Shown here one piece after another: positions 7,115 through 16,663 of a DNA stretch of 64,000 bases (position 1 is the first letter of the stretch; every line of letters begins with the position of its first letter). The stretch lies in the NCBI RefSeq assembly GCF_021389955.1, contig NZ_CP089980.1, positions 1,549,501 through 1,613,500 of the forward strand, in the 5' to 3' direction. The DNA comes from Fulvivirga maritima (GTDB lineage Bacteria; Bacteroidota; Bacteroidia; Cytophagales; Cyclobacteriaceae). The translations under genes were made by a program, and so were the position numbers. The notes below the pieces were generated by a model. The model was not told the DNA's origin, searched no databases, and worked only from the letters and a program-made list of their open reading frames with translations.

Positions 7115-9484
7115 ATGACTAAAACTCATTACTATGATAAGAATTCTCTGTTTACTGCTATTTCTTTTGCCGCCAAGGCGCAGTACTCCTCCACATTGTC
7201 TATCCCTGAAATAATGAAGGGAGAAGATTTTGTAGGTTATCTGCCCGAAAGAGTGCAATGGAGCCCAGATAGCAAATACATTTATTTCTCCTGGAACCCC
7301 GACCATGAGCTGATTAGAAGCATGTATAAGGTAGAAATAGCCACAGGAAAAATCAGCAAAATGACTGATGAAGAGCAAAAAGCCAGAGTATATATTGATA
7401 CTTACAATGATGATCGCAGCCTGATGGTTTATAATAAAGACGGAGATTTATTTCTGTACAACACTAAAACAGGCAAAGCAAAACAGATTACCAATACACT
7501 AGAAAGCGAAAGTGGCCCCGAATTTTCTGGTGACCAAAAGCAGATCATCTATTCTGTAGGTAAAAATTTATTTGCCTGGTCTATTGCTGATGGCACCACT
7601 CGTCAGCTCAGTAATTTTAAATCAGGCTCTGAGAGAAAGGAATCTAAGGAATCACCACAACAGGGATGGCTAAAAAATGACCAGCTGGCTCTGTTTGAAG
7701 TGCTCAACAAAAGAAAGGAAGAAAGTGAACTGAGCAAGGAGCAAAGAGAAAACTTAAAGCCAGAAAGGCCTTTAGAAATTTACGTGGGTGATAAAGATGT
7801 TTTTGGCCAAAAAGTGAGCCCTGATTTGGCCTACATCACCTATAGATTAAGAAAAGAGGCGAAGCAAAAGAATACTGAAGTAACCCATTTTGTAACAGAG
7901 TCTGGCTACACTACTCAAAGCCCGGCGAGATCAAAAGTAGGCATAGAAGAGGACACCTATGAAATGGGCATCTATGACATTAAAAATGACACTACTTATA
8001 CCTTGGACACTAAGCAAATAGAAGGTATTTATGACAAACCAGCCTTCTTAGAAGATTATGCTGATGGAGATTTCGATCCTAAATATGAAACACCGAGAGA
8101 GGTAATTTTTCATGGCCCATTCTTTTCTAAAAATGGTAATGCCTTTGTTGATATCCGCTCTCAGGATAACAAAGATCGTTGGATTATGCTGCTAGATCTG
8201 GCTAGCGGTAAGCTTACACTAGTAGATCATCAACATGATGATGCCTGGATTGGAGGCCCCGGCATCAGCTCCTGGAATTTCTTCCCTGGCAATCTGGGTT
8301 GGCTGGCTGATAACGAAACCATATGGTTTCAATCTGAAGAAACCGGATATTCACATTTGTATACCTATAACATTAAAAGCAAAAAGAAGAAAGCACTCAC
8401 TAAAGGTGATTTTGAGATAAGAGAGGCTAAACTTTCTAATGACAAAAAACACTTTTACCTACAAAGCAACAAGGTATCTCCTCATGTGAACCACTTCTAC
8501 AAAATGCCTGTAACCGGAGGTAAAATGATGCAGATCACCTCTTTGGAAGGCCGAAATGATGTTACTATCTCACCTGATGAAAAACAGCTGGCAGTATTAT
8601 ACTCTTACAGCAATAAACCTACGGAGCTGTACCTCATGAAAAACAGTGAAGGGGCGGCTATGAAACAACTTACGAACTCTACAACAGAAGCGTTCGATGC
8701 CTATTCCTGGAAAGATCCTGAAATCATTCGCTTTGAAGCGGAAGATGGCGCAAAAGTACCCGCCAGAATTTATAAGCCAGAAAAGCCAAATGGTGCAGCA
8801 GTAATATTTGTTCATGGCGCCGGCTATCTACAAAATGTACACAAATGGTGGAGTTCTTATTATCGTGAATTTATGTTTCATAACTACCTCACAGATATGG
8901 GCTATACCGTTTTAGATATTGATTACCGTGGCAGCGATGGTTATGGCAGAGACTGGCGCACAGGCATATACCGATGGATGGGAGGCAAAGATCTTTCCGA
9001 CCAGGTAGATGGAGCTACTTATTTAGTAAAAGAACAAGGAATTGATAAAGACAGAATAGGCGTCTATGGAGGGTCTTATGGCGGCTTCATTACTCTTATG
9101 GCTATGTTTACCGCTCCTGACACCTTCCAAAGTGGCGCGGCACTGCGTTCGGTTACTGATTGGGCACACTATAATCATGGATATACTGCCAATATTTTAA
9201 ATACGCCTGCCCAGGACAGCATTGCTTATGCTAAAAGCTCTCCTATTTACTTTGCCGAAGGCCTAAAAGGGAAGCTGGTAATGCTTCATGGTATGGTAGA
9301 TGATAACGTACAGTTTCAGGATGTGGTAAGACTATCACAAAGGCTCATTGAATTAGGCAAAAAAGACTGGGATTTGGCCGTTTTCCCTATGGAGAGACAC
9401 GGCTTTGTAGAAGCAAGCAGCTGGGCTGATGAATACAGAAGAATTTATGAACTCTTCGAAGAAACACTGAAAAAAGAAGAATAA
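7115..9484 (+). CDS. S9 family prolyl oligopeptidase/DPP-type peptidase
   Basis: Exported serine peptidase of about 790 residues with an N-terminal beta-propeller (roughly 40-530) and a C-terminal alpha/beta hydrolase. The nucleophile is S654 in YGGSYGGF, the acid lies in MVDDNVQ (D729/D730) and the histidine is H762 in ERHGF. The ATG at 7115 gives an N terminus without a proper signal peptide. The ATG at 7134, one frame off, gives MIRILCLLLFLL, and the 7115 frame then reads AAKAQ. A single missing base near 7165-7172 would join them into a good signal peptide with cleavage AKA|Q. So the N terminus is either frameshifted or mis-sequenced. Confidence 0.9.
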   Translation: MTKTHYYDKNSLFTAISFAAKAQYSSTLSIPEIMKGEDFVGYLPERVQWSPDSKYIYFSWNPDHELIRSMYKVEIATGKISKMTDEEQKARVYIDTYNDDRSLMVYNKDGDLFLYNTKTGKAKQITNTLESESGPEFSGDQKQIIYSVGKNLFAWSIADGTTRQLSNFKSGSERKESKESPQQGWLKNDQLALFEVLNKRKEESELSKEQRENLKPERPLEIYVGDKDVFGQKVSPDLAYITYRLRKEAKQKNTEVTHFVTESGYTTQSPARSKVGIEEDTYEMGIYDIKNDTTYTLDTKQIEGIYDKPAFLEDYADGDFDPKYETPREVIFHGPFFSKNGNAFVDIRSQDNKDRWIMLLDLASGKLTLVDHQHDDAWIGGPGISSWNFFPGNLGWLADNETIWFQSEETGYSHLYTYNIKSKKKKALTKGDFEIREAKLSNDKKHFYLQSNKVSPHVNHFYKMPVTGGKMMQITSLEGRNDVTISPDEKQLAVLYSYSNKPTELYLMKNSEGAAMKQLTNSTTEAFDAYSWKDPEIIRFEAEDGAKVPARIYKPEKPNGAAVIFVHGAGYLQNVHKWWSSYYREFMFHNYLTDMGYTVLDIDYRGSDGYGRDWRTGIYRWMGGKDLSDQVDGATYLVKEQGIDKDRIGVYGGSYGGFITLMAMFTAPDTFQSGAALRSVTDWAHYNHGYTANILNTPAQDSIAYAKSSPIYFAEGLKGKLVMLHGMVDDNVQFQDVVRLSQRLIELGKKDWDLAVFPMERHGFVEASSWADEYRRIYELFEETLKKEE

Positions 9485-9488
9485 TATC

Positions 9489-9522
9489 AAGGGCGGACAT
9501 TTGAATGAATGTCCGCCTTATT
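9489..9522. terminator. bidirectional terminator
   Basis: A 10-bp stem (GGCGGACATT/AATGTCCGCC, loop TGAATG) sits between the convergent S9 peptidase and dehydratase genes, with a T-rich stretch on the plus-strand side. Confidence 0.8.
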
Positions 9523-9526
9523 ATTT

Positions 9527-10483
9527 CTAAAATGGCAGTGAGGCTAAGTCCACATTACCTCCACTAATAATTATCCCTACCTTCTTCCCTTCAAATAGAC
9601 TTTTATTTCTAAACAATACAGCCAAAGGAACAGCTGCACTAGGTTCTATAATTATTTTCATCCGCTCCCAAACCATTTTCATGGCTGCTGCTATTTCATT
9701 ATCATTGGCCAATAAAATAGCGGACACATGTTCTTTAATTATATCAAAAGGCTTTTCTCCTAATGAAGTTCTGAGACCATCAGCAATAGTATCAGGTTTC
9801 ACCATAGGCACCAATGTTTTGGTTTGAAAAGACCTAAAAGCATCATCAGCACCCTCGGGCTCACAACCAATCACTTTGGTGCTATTTGACCAATAATGCG
9901 CACTGAGCGAGGTGCCGCTCAAAAGACCTCCACCACCCACAGGAGCTAGAATATAATCTAAAGGCTCATTTACTGATTCTATTAACTCTTTGGCCGCTGT
10001 AGCTTGTCCCTGAATAATATGATAATCGTTATACGGATGGATCATAGTAGCACCAGTCTCATTAATTACCTGCTGCAAAGTGTCCTCCCTAGCCTGAAGG
10101 GTGGGCTCACATTCTATGAGGTTAGCACCATAGCCTCTCACGGCATCCATCTTCACTTTAGCAGAATTAGAAGGCATAACAATATGAGCAGGTATGCCTT
10201 GCAACTGAGCGGCTAAGGCTACAGCCTGAGCATGATTCCCGGAGCTGTGAGTTGCCACTCCTTTACTTTTCTCTTCATCTGATAAAGACAACACAGCATT
10301 CATGCCTCCACGTGCTTTAAAAGCACCTACTTTCTGAAAGTTTTCACACTTAAAGAAAATTTGTGTTCCTGCTATTTTATTAATGCTTTCCGATGAATAA
10401 ACCGGAGTGTAATGAATGTAAGGAGCCACACGATCGTGTGCCATTTCAATTTCTTGAGCGGTCGGTTTGGTGTTCATACTCAA
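9527..10483 (-). CDS. PLP-dependent threonine/serine dehydratase or serine racemase-like enzyme
   Basis: Fold-type II PLP enzyme of 318 residues. K56 in AFKARGG is the Schiff-base lysine, SSGNHAQ binds the substrate and cofactor, and GGGGLLSG binds the PLP phosphate. The protein ends near residue 318 without the C-terminal ACT regulatory domain of biosynthetic IlvA, so it resembles catabolic threonine dehydratase or serine racemase. It probably acts on L-threonine or serine (threonine to 2-oxobutanoate, or racemising serine). ATG start at 10483; a second Met (residue 3) is equally possible. It stands alone, with no isoleucine pathway genes nearby. Confidence 0.87.
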   Translation of the reverse strand: MSMNTKPTAQEIEMAHDRVAPYIHYTPVYSSESINKIAGTQIFFKCENFQKVGAFKARGGMNAVLSLSDEEKSKGVATHSSGNHAQAVALAAQLQGIPAHIVMPSNSAKVKMDAVRGYGANLIECEPTLQAREDTLQQVINETGATMIHPYNDYHIIQGQATAAKELIESVNEPLDYILAPVGGGGLLSGTSLSAHYWSNSTKVIGCEPEGADDAFRSFQTKTLVPMVKPDTIADGLRTSLGEKPFDIIKEHVSAILLANDNEIAAAMKMVWERMKIIIEPSAAVPLAVLFRNKSLFEGKKVGIIISGGNVDLASLPF

Positions 10484-10518
10484 AAATAGGGGATATTCAT
10501 TTAATCAGTTATGATTTG

Positions 10519-10605
10519 CTAAATGAATAACACCACTATGACCAGAGCTATCAGAATTCCAAAAATGAGAAGGCCGGTTTGGTTTGCTTTTTTCATGGTT
10601 TCCAT
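10519..10605 (-). CDS. small single-span membrane protein
   Basis: A 28-codon ORF: a short basic start (METMKKANQ) followed by one hydrophobic span GLLIFGILIALVIVVLFI, then a stop. Such small membrane proteins are common in bacteria. It lies upstream of the dehydratase gene on the same strand. No family is recognised; the call rests on the charge and hydrophobicity pattern. Confidence 0.4.
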   Translation of the reverse strand: METMKKANQTGLLIFGILIALVIVVLFI

Positions 10606-10708
10606 CAGATATGCTACAAAGATCACATCCTAAACAAAACGAAAAAAGCGAAACCTCCTCAACCACCCAATTTATGGAGTGAACCGTAGAAATTTACCGG
10701 TAAAAGAA

Positions 10709-13510
10709 TTAATGGGCTTTAAGCCAATTGTCACCTACGCCAGCTTCTACATCCATAGGCACTTCAAGCTTCACGGCTGAAGTCATTAGCTCTATCACCT
10801 TAGGCTGCACTATTTCCAGTTCATCTTTAGGCACATCAAACACCAATTCATCATGCACCTGCATAATCATTTTGGTTTTCAGGCCTTCATCGCGTAGCCA
10901 TTGATGAATTTTTACCATAGCTATTTTAATAATATCTGCCGCACTACCCTGAATAGGAGCGTTAATAGCATTTCGCTCAGCATAGCCACGCATGGTAGCA
11001 TTTTTAGAGTTAATATCTCTCAGATACCTTCTTCTGCCTCTTATGGTCTCCACATATTCCTTTTCACGAGCCTTTTCAATACAAGCATCCATATAATCCC
11101 TTATTGAAGGAAATTCCTTAAAATATGATTGAATGATCTCACTAGCTTCAGATCGAGGTATGTTTAGGTTTTGCGATAAGCCAAAAGCTGAAATTCCATA
11201 TATAATACCAAAATTCACCTCTTTGGCCTTTCTTCTCATATTCGAATCTACTTCCTCTACCGGCACATTAAATACTTTAGCCGCGGTAGTAGCATGAATG
11301 TCTCTGCCTTCTTTAAAAGCAGCTATCATGTCCTTATCATTCGCAAAAGAGGCCGCTATTCTCAATTCTATCTGGCTATAATCGGCAGCCAGCAGCACAT
11401 GATTATCATCTCTGGGAACAAAGGCCTTTCTTATTTCTCTTCCCTTCTCAGTTCTGATAGGAATGTTTTGAAGATTAGGATTATTAGAGCTAAGTCTTCC
11501 TGTAGCTGCCACTGCCTGACCATAATCGGTATGAACCCGACCATCACCACTAATTAGCTTAGGCAAAGCATCTACATAAGTAGACTTCAGCTTTTGGTAT
11601 TCTCTAAAATCAAGAATTTTGCTGCATATCTCATGCTCAGAAGCTAATCGGCTCAATATTTCTTCTCCAGTAGCATACTGACCTGATTTAGTCTTTTTAG
11701 GCTTATCTACCAGTTTAAGCTTATCAAAAAGCACCTCCCCAAGTTGCTTAGGAGAAGCAATATTAAATTCCTGTCCTGCCAATTCATAGATCTCTTGCTG
11801 CACTTTTAAGCTAGCCTCCTGCAACTCCTTAGACATATCAACCAGCGCATCTTTGTCTATTCGCACTCCCTCAAACTCCATATCAGCAAGTACGGGCACC
11901 AGCGGGTATTCCACTTCATCAAGAAGCTCTGCTAATTTCTCTTCCTTTTTGATTTCCTTATCCAGCACTTCTTTTAGCTGTAAAGTAATATCAGCATCTT
12001 CTCCAGCATACTCCACTACCTCCTCAGGCGCAAGGTCTTTCATATTTAACTGCTTCTTGCCTTTCGGCCCCAGCAGGTCAGAAATAGGAACAGGTATATA
12101 ATTTAGGTATTGCTCTGCGATCATATCCATGCTATGCTTGGTTTCGGGCTCCAGCACATAATGAGCTAGCATAGTATCGAAAAGCTGCCCTTGCACATGA
12201 ATATCATATTTCTTCAAAACCAGAATATCATATTTCAAATTCTGGCCTATTTTAACAATATCAGTATCTTCTAAAACCTCTTTGAAGTCATTTAGCACCT
12301 CTTTGGCCTGCTCTCTATCTAAAGGCACGCTTACATAAAACGCTTCCCCTTTTACATATGAAAAAGCAATACCTACTACTTCTGCCTCTACGGCATCAAT
12401 ATTAGTAGTCTCGGTATCGAAACAAAATTCCTTTTGCTTTTTAAGATAAGTAGCAAGCTCCTTCCTTTTCTCCGGGGTAGTGATCAGATGGTATTCATGA
12501 GCCACCGTTTTTATTGTGCTCTTCTCCGTTACTACTTCTTCTTCTACCTCTATAGCCTGTTTACTCTCGGCACTAAACATAGAAAGTTGCCCTGATGACG
12601 ATGCACTTGAAGCGCTAGCGGAAGAAGCCTCCTCACCAAAAACTCTTTTAAGTAAGGTTCTAAATTCCAACTCATCAAAAATAGGTTGTAGCTTCTCTTT
12701 ATCAGGACCAGTGTATAATAGGTCTTCTTCATTAAACTCTACCGGCACTTCAGTATTGATAGTAGCCAGTTCTTTAGAGAGTATTCCCTGAGCTCCGAAA
12801 TTCTGTACATTCTCTTTCTGCTTACCTTTAAGATCATCTGCATGCTCTACCAGATTCTCTACTGAGCCATAAGTTTTTATAAGCTTAGCAGCGGTTTTCG
12901 GGCCGATTCCCGGTATACCAGGAATATTATCTGAAGCATCTCCCTGTAAACCCAGCATATCCGCCACCTGATCTACAGATTCTATGTCCCACTTTTTGCA
13001 GACCTCTTCTACGCCTAAAATATCTACCGCATTACCCATGTAGGCAGGCTTATATAAGTATACATGCTCCTGCACCAGCTGACCATAATCTTTATCGGGA
13101 GTCATCATAAACACCTCAAAATTATTTTCAGCGGCCTTTTTAGATAAAGTACCTATAATGTCATCAGCCTCATAGCCATCTAGCTCTATCACAGGTATGT
13201 TAAATGCCCTTACAATATCTTTCACTATCGGAATACCCGTCTTAATATCTTCGGGAGTCTCCTCACGGTGCGCTTTATACTCCACATATCGCTCATGCCG
13301 AAAGGTAGGAGCTGAAGTATCAAAAGCTACTGCTATGTGAGTGGGCTTTTGTTTATGCAAGACTTCCAAAAGGGTATTGGTAAAACCAAACATTACGCCG
13401 GTGTTAATCCCTTTAGAACTAATTCTAGGGCTTTTACTAAAGGCAAAATGGGCTCTATATATTAATGCGTAAGCATCTAACAGGAAAAGTTTTTTCTCGG
13501 GTTTACTCAT
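10709..13510 (-). CDS. polA: DNA polymerase I
   Basis: Full-length family A polymerase, 933 residues, for Okazaki-fragment processing and repair. The N-terminal part (1-about 300) is the 5'-3' exonuclease (LLDAYALIYRAH, GYEADDIIGTL, GDASDNIPGIPGIGPKTA). The middle 3'-5' exonuclease domain keeps acidic residues in CFDTETTN and IGQNLKYD, so proofreading is probably active. The C-terminal polymerase has motif A DYSQIELRI, motif B KEVNFGIIYG and motif C HDELVF. A serine/alanine-rich linker (about 295-315) separates the first two domains. Single gene, ATG start. Confidence 0.97.
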   Translation of the reverse strand: MSKPEKKLFLLDAYALIYRAHFAFSKSPRISSKGINTGVMFGFTNTLLEVLHKQKPTHIAVAFDTSAPTFRHERYVEYKAHREETPEDIKTGIPIVKDIVRAFNIPVIELDGYEADDIIGTLSKKAAENNFEVFMMTPDKDYGQLVQEHVYLYKPAYMGNAVDILGVEEVCKKWDIESVDQVADMLGLQGDASDNIPGIPGIGPKTAAKLIKTYGSVENLVEHADDLKGKQKENVQNFGAQGILSKELATINTEVPVEFNEEDLLYTGPDKEKLQPIFDELEFRTLLKRVFGEEASSASASSASSSGQLSMFSAESKQAIEVEEEVVTEKSTIKTVAHEYHLITTPEKRKELATYLKKQKEFCFDTETTNIDAVEAEVVGIAFSYVKGEAFYVSVPLDREQAKEVLNDFKEVLEDTDIVKIGQNLKYDILVLKKYDIHVQGQLFDTMLAHYVLEPETKHSMDMIAEQYLNYIPVPISDLLGPKGKKQLNMKDLAPEEVVEYAGEDADITLQLKEVLDKEIKKEEKLAELLDEVEYPLVPVLADMEFEGVRIDKDALVDMSKELQEASLKVQQEIYELAGQEFNIASPKQLGEVLFDKLKLVDKPKKTKSGQYATGEEILSRLASEHEICSKILDFREYQKLKSTYVDALPKLISGDGRVHTDYGQAVAATGRLSSNNPNLQNIPIRTEKGREIRKAFVPRDDNHVLLAADYSQIELRIAASFANDKDMIAAFKEGRDIHATTAAKVFNVPVEEVDSNMRRKAKEVNFGIIYGISAFGLSQNLNIPRSEASEIIQSYFKEFPSIRDYMDACIEKAREKEYVETIRGRRRYLRDINSKNATMRGYAERNAINAPIQGSAADIIKIAMVKIHQWLRDEGLKTKMIMQVHDELVFDVPKDELEIVQPKVIELMTSAVKLEVPMDVEAGVGDNWLKAH

Positions 13511-13590
13511 AAGGCATAAAGGTAGCTAATTGACCTAACAGATGGCAAATTTAAATTATAATTCATCTGATAATGCCCTGCAGAAACCCG

Positions 13591-14844
13591 TTAAAAGATG
13601 CCTCTTAATCGGCTAAAAGAATCTTCTTTTTCCCGCTCCAAATGATTTATTTTCTGATAAGCAATTACAAAATGATAGGCTATAACTAATGAATTGAGAA
13701 AAAATATAGCCAGATAACCTAAGTTAACCACTACAACATTGACCTTAAACATAAAAATATAAGCCGTGAGCTCATAAGCAAAAGATAATATCCCCACTAA
13801 AATACCTGCTGCGCTGAACCAAGCCTCTTTCTGCTTATTCAATAATGCCTGAACGATGATCACCATGATGTAAATTAGGTTAATCATTAAAAAGAATTGA
13901 TATGCTGGCAAAAGTGAAGTAAAGAAAACAGGAGGAAGAATTAAGGTGATGGCTATAAAAATATAATTAATAGTAATGATGATCCATTTAATAAGACCCT
14001 TTACCATATTCTGAAAAGATTTGGTAATGAAAAGCACGCCCACCAAAGCACTGGCATAAAGAGATAAATATTCTATTCTTATAGAAAGATTCCAGGGTAA
14101 GCTCACTATCTCTGGTATCAGATAAAGGTTTGAAAATAGTGCTCTCACGGCCCAAAGCAAACAGAAAATGCCAAAGTACAATGTAGCCAACTGCCTTTTC
14201 CTTATAAAGAAGAATACTATAAAGAAACAACCTAATACTAATAAGCCCCCAACAGAAAGTATATTGGCGGCGACCAGATTCTGCTGACTATGAGCCAATT
14301 GCTCCGGCACTCCTAATTTTAGTGGCTTATGAATACCGCCTCTATGATGATGAAAATTGGCCACCTGCCAAATGATCTCCAGCTGGTCTCCTTCACAAAT
14401 GAAGGTTTTGTAGATAGGTCGCCACTCTGGCTTTACCTCATCTTTTGATTTTCCTACATTACCATTCTGTGCTATCAACTGCCCATTAACATACAAACGA
14501 TGGGCTGTATACACATTCGGCACATATACAGCTAACAAATTATCTGCAGGCTTCTTATTAATAACAAGACGATAAGTGGCAACTCCCTGCCCATTTAACA
14601 TGATACCCTTATAGCGCATATCATTCCAAATGGCTGGTACTTCTGCATATGCAGTATCTACGCCCTCTATAAAATCTTCTGAATAGAGAAGTTGATTATA
14701 ATAAAATTCCCATTCACCAGAGAGGTCAAGGGTTCCTAATTCACTGATATCTTTCTGTGACAAGTCAAGTCGGCCTTTATTTATTTGAGACAGATCTTGG
14801 GCATAAAGTGAAAAAAAAACAGAAAGTAGACGAAAAAATGACAA
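13591..14844 (-). CDS. 7TMR-DISM receptor without output domain
   Basis: Membrane sensor of the 7TMR-DISM group: an exported N-terminal ligand-binding beta domain (about 30-185; LSGEWEFYYNQL at the start) followed by seven membrane spans (about 190-390). The protein stops after a short coiled tail (LEREKEDSFSRL) with no kinase, GGDEF or DNA-binding domain. The annotated start is a TTG giving a very short signal peptide. An ATG at 14878, one frame off, encodes a longer hydrophobic leader which would join this frame by a one-base slip in a nine-base run (A on plus, T in the coding strand) at 14811-14819. This could be phase variation or a sequencing error. Confidence 0.8.
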   Translation of the reverse strand: MSFFRLLSVFFSLYAQDLSQINKGRLDLSQKDISELGTLDLSGEWEFYYNQLLYSEDFIEGVDTAYAEVPAIWNDMRYKGIMLNGQGVATYRLVINKKPADNLLAVYVPNVYTAHRLYVNGQLIAQNGNVGKSKDEVKPEWRPIYKTFICEGDQLEIIWQVANFHHHRGGIHKPLKLGVPEQLAHSQQNLVAANILSVGGLLVLGCFFIVFFFIRKRQLATLYFGIFCLLWAVRALFSNLYLIPEIVSLPWNLSIRIEYLSLYASALVGVLFITKSFQNMVKGLIKWIIITINYIFIAITLILPPVFFTSLLPAYQFFLMINLIYIMVIIVQALLNKQKEAWFSAAGILVGILSFAYELTAYIFMFKVNVVVVNLGYLAIFFLNSLVIAYHFVIAYQKINHLEREKEDSFSRLRGIF

Positions 14845-14991
14845 ATATTATCTGCCAAAAAGCTTTAACTATAGACATTAATAGACAATGTTACTAACCC
14901 ACCATCTTGCAAAGTAAACGGAATGTACCTTACTTCCTACTAATAATAATCAGAAAAGGTACATGACATTGACAGTGGGTATAGAAATAGA

Positions 14992-15852
14992 TTAATCGAG
15001 CACCCGTTTTAAAAACCCTATTGATTTATGATATGCATCTTCAGCCGCCTTTTTATCATAATCAGGATTACTGGGGTTAGCAAAAGCATGCACGGCATCA
15101 TAAAAATGAATTTCTATAGATTTAGAAGCACTTTTCATGTCCTCCTCAAAGGTATTTACTATCTCAGGAGTAATGTGCCCATCTTGCTTAGCGAAAATTC
15201 CTAAAACCGGAAATTCTATTGTCTCGATCTTACTTTCATCCTTTTCGGGCATTCCATAATACATCACGGCTCCCTGAGTCTGCTCTCCGGCTATCATAGC
15301 GGCCTGCAGTGCCCAGCCTCCACCAAAGCACCAACCCAAAGTAGCAATTTCAGAACTTATTCCCGTATAGGATACTGCTCCTTCTATAATGGCCTCAGCT
15401 CTATCTGTTGAAACCGAACCCACTAGTTTAGAAGCTTCTTCTCTGGTAGTAGCTACCTTACCATCATACAGGTCAATGGCTAACACATTAATGTTTTTAT
15501 TAAACCCATGCCAGTATTTATCGGCTTCCTTTTTTATGTAATCATTAAGCCCCCACCATTCGTGAAAAATGAAAATGTAGTTGTCGATATCCGTATTGGC
15601 TTTTACCAGATAAGCCCTGGCCTTTTTACCATCAGGCGTTTCAAAAGTAATCATTTCTCCTGCCTGCTCTTTGTATTTGAAAGGTATGGGATTCATATGC
15701 TCCTTTTTAAAATCTTCATTAGAAGCAAACAACGCAAAGCTTTCAGTAGCAGAAGTTTGACATACCGTAATATTTTGGTCCAGCGTCTTCTGAGCATATA
15801 ACCCCGAACTAATAAGTAATAGAAGCGATACTAATTTTCCTATCTTTTTCAT
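14992..15852 (-). CDS. secreted dienelactone hydrolase family protein
   Basis: A 286-residue alpha/beta hydrolase with signal peptide (MKKIGKLVSLLLLISSGLYA). Catalytic triad: C175 in GWCFGGG, D224 in AKQDGH and H255 in YDAVHAF, matching the cysteine nucleophile of dienelactone hydrolases. It likely hydrolyses an ester or lactone in the periplasm; the substrate is unknown. A hairpin (ATGTACCTT/AAGGTACAT, about 14923-14965) lies downstream but lacks a T-run. Single gene. Confidence 0.85.
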   Translation of the reverse strand: MKKIGKLVSLLLLISSGLYAQKTLDQNITVCQTSATESFALFASNEDFKKEHMNPIPFKYKEQAGEMITFETPDGKKARAYLVKANTDIDNYIFIFHEWWGLNDYIKKEADKYWHGFNKNINVLAIDLYDGKVATTREEASKLVGSVSTDRAEAIIEGAVSYTGISSEIATLGWCFGGGWALQAAMIAGEQTQGAVMYYGMPEKDESKIETIEFPVLGIFAKQDGHITPEIVNTFEEDMKSASKSIEIHFYDAVHAFANPSNPDYDKKAAEDAYHKSIGFLKRVLD

Positions 15853-15911
15853 ATTGGTTTAGATTAAATGGTAATAGTATGCTTCTAACAGAAAAACTAA
15901 CCTAGTGTTTA

Positions 15912-16370
15912 TCACTTTTGCCTGCAATAGGCTATATAATCAGTAACTGGCGGGGCAAAATCCAACTCCCGTAATCTACTCATAACCTGACCTCTATGGT
16001 AAGTGCTATGGTTAAGCACATGCGATATAATTTCTCTAAGCGTGCTCTCGTATTTAGTGCCTTTAGTATTTTTATAGAAAATCATTTCCTCGAAAGTCTC
16101 TCTGGGATGCTTCTCTATAAGGTCGCGCCAATTACGGTTGCTTTCCTCATTCATACTCTTTATTTCATTGAGCTTATACTGCTCCCATAAAGGAAAGGGT
16201 GAGGTGGGCAGGTCCTTTATTCTATTTATCCAGATGATTTGAGCAGAAAGCAAATGACTAAAGAGCGTCATAATTTTATCATCTTTTACCTGGCTATCTT
16301 CCAGAGTGATCAGCAGGCGGTTATTAGCCCATTCATTATATCGGAATAAATCTAAAAAATGCTTTTTCAT
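15912..16370 (-). CDS. DinB family protein
   Basis: Four-helix-bundle DinB/YfiT-like metalloprotein, 152 residues from the ATG at 16370 (MKKHFLDLFRYNEWANNRLL). The longer frame up to 16418 adds an atypical leader and is not preferred. The expected metal-binding histidines are visible in FSHLLSAQIIWINRI and NHSTYHRGQV. Members act as thiol-dependent transferases or have unknown activity. The intergenic region upstream holds the structured RNA candidate on the opposite strand. Confidence 0.85.
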   Translation of the reverse strand: MKKHFLDLFRYNEWANNRLLITLEDSQVKDDKIMTLFSHLLSAQIIWINRIKDLPTSPFPLWEQYKLNEIKSMNEESNRNWRDLIEKHPRETFEEMIFYKNTKGTKYESTLREIISHVLNHSTYHRGQVMSRLRELDFAPPVTDYIAYCRQK

Positions 16371-16663
16371 AATCTTCAATCTTAGTAAAACAGTAGTTAC
16401 ATAAATAGTACATAGCATACACCTATCATCCGAACTAAGCTATAAAAATTTTACCTCATTCCTGAATAGTTCTTAGCTGCTTACTCACAAAATAGCAACA
16501 ATAAGCATCAAAACCTTATTTCCGAAAAACGGAAGAAACTTCCTGTAATGGAAAGAATTAAAGTATGCCAAACACACATATTTCTGAATATCAACCATTT
16601 AAAGTTTAGGCACATCTTATGACTATAGAGTATTAAATTGATTTAATTGAAAAATGGAGATGG

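Noticed and set aside
12516-12791. Ser-rich ORF opposite polA and other long antisense frames
   Set aside because: These are mirror frames of well-supported genes with codon-biased repeats and no protein-like features.
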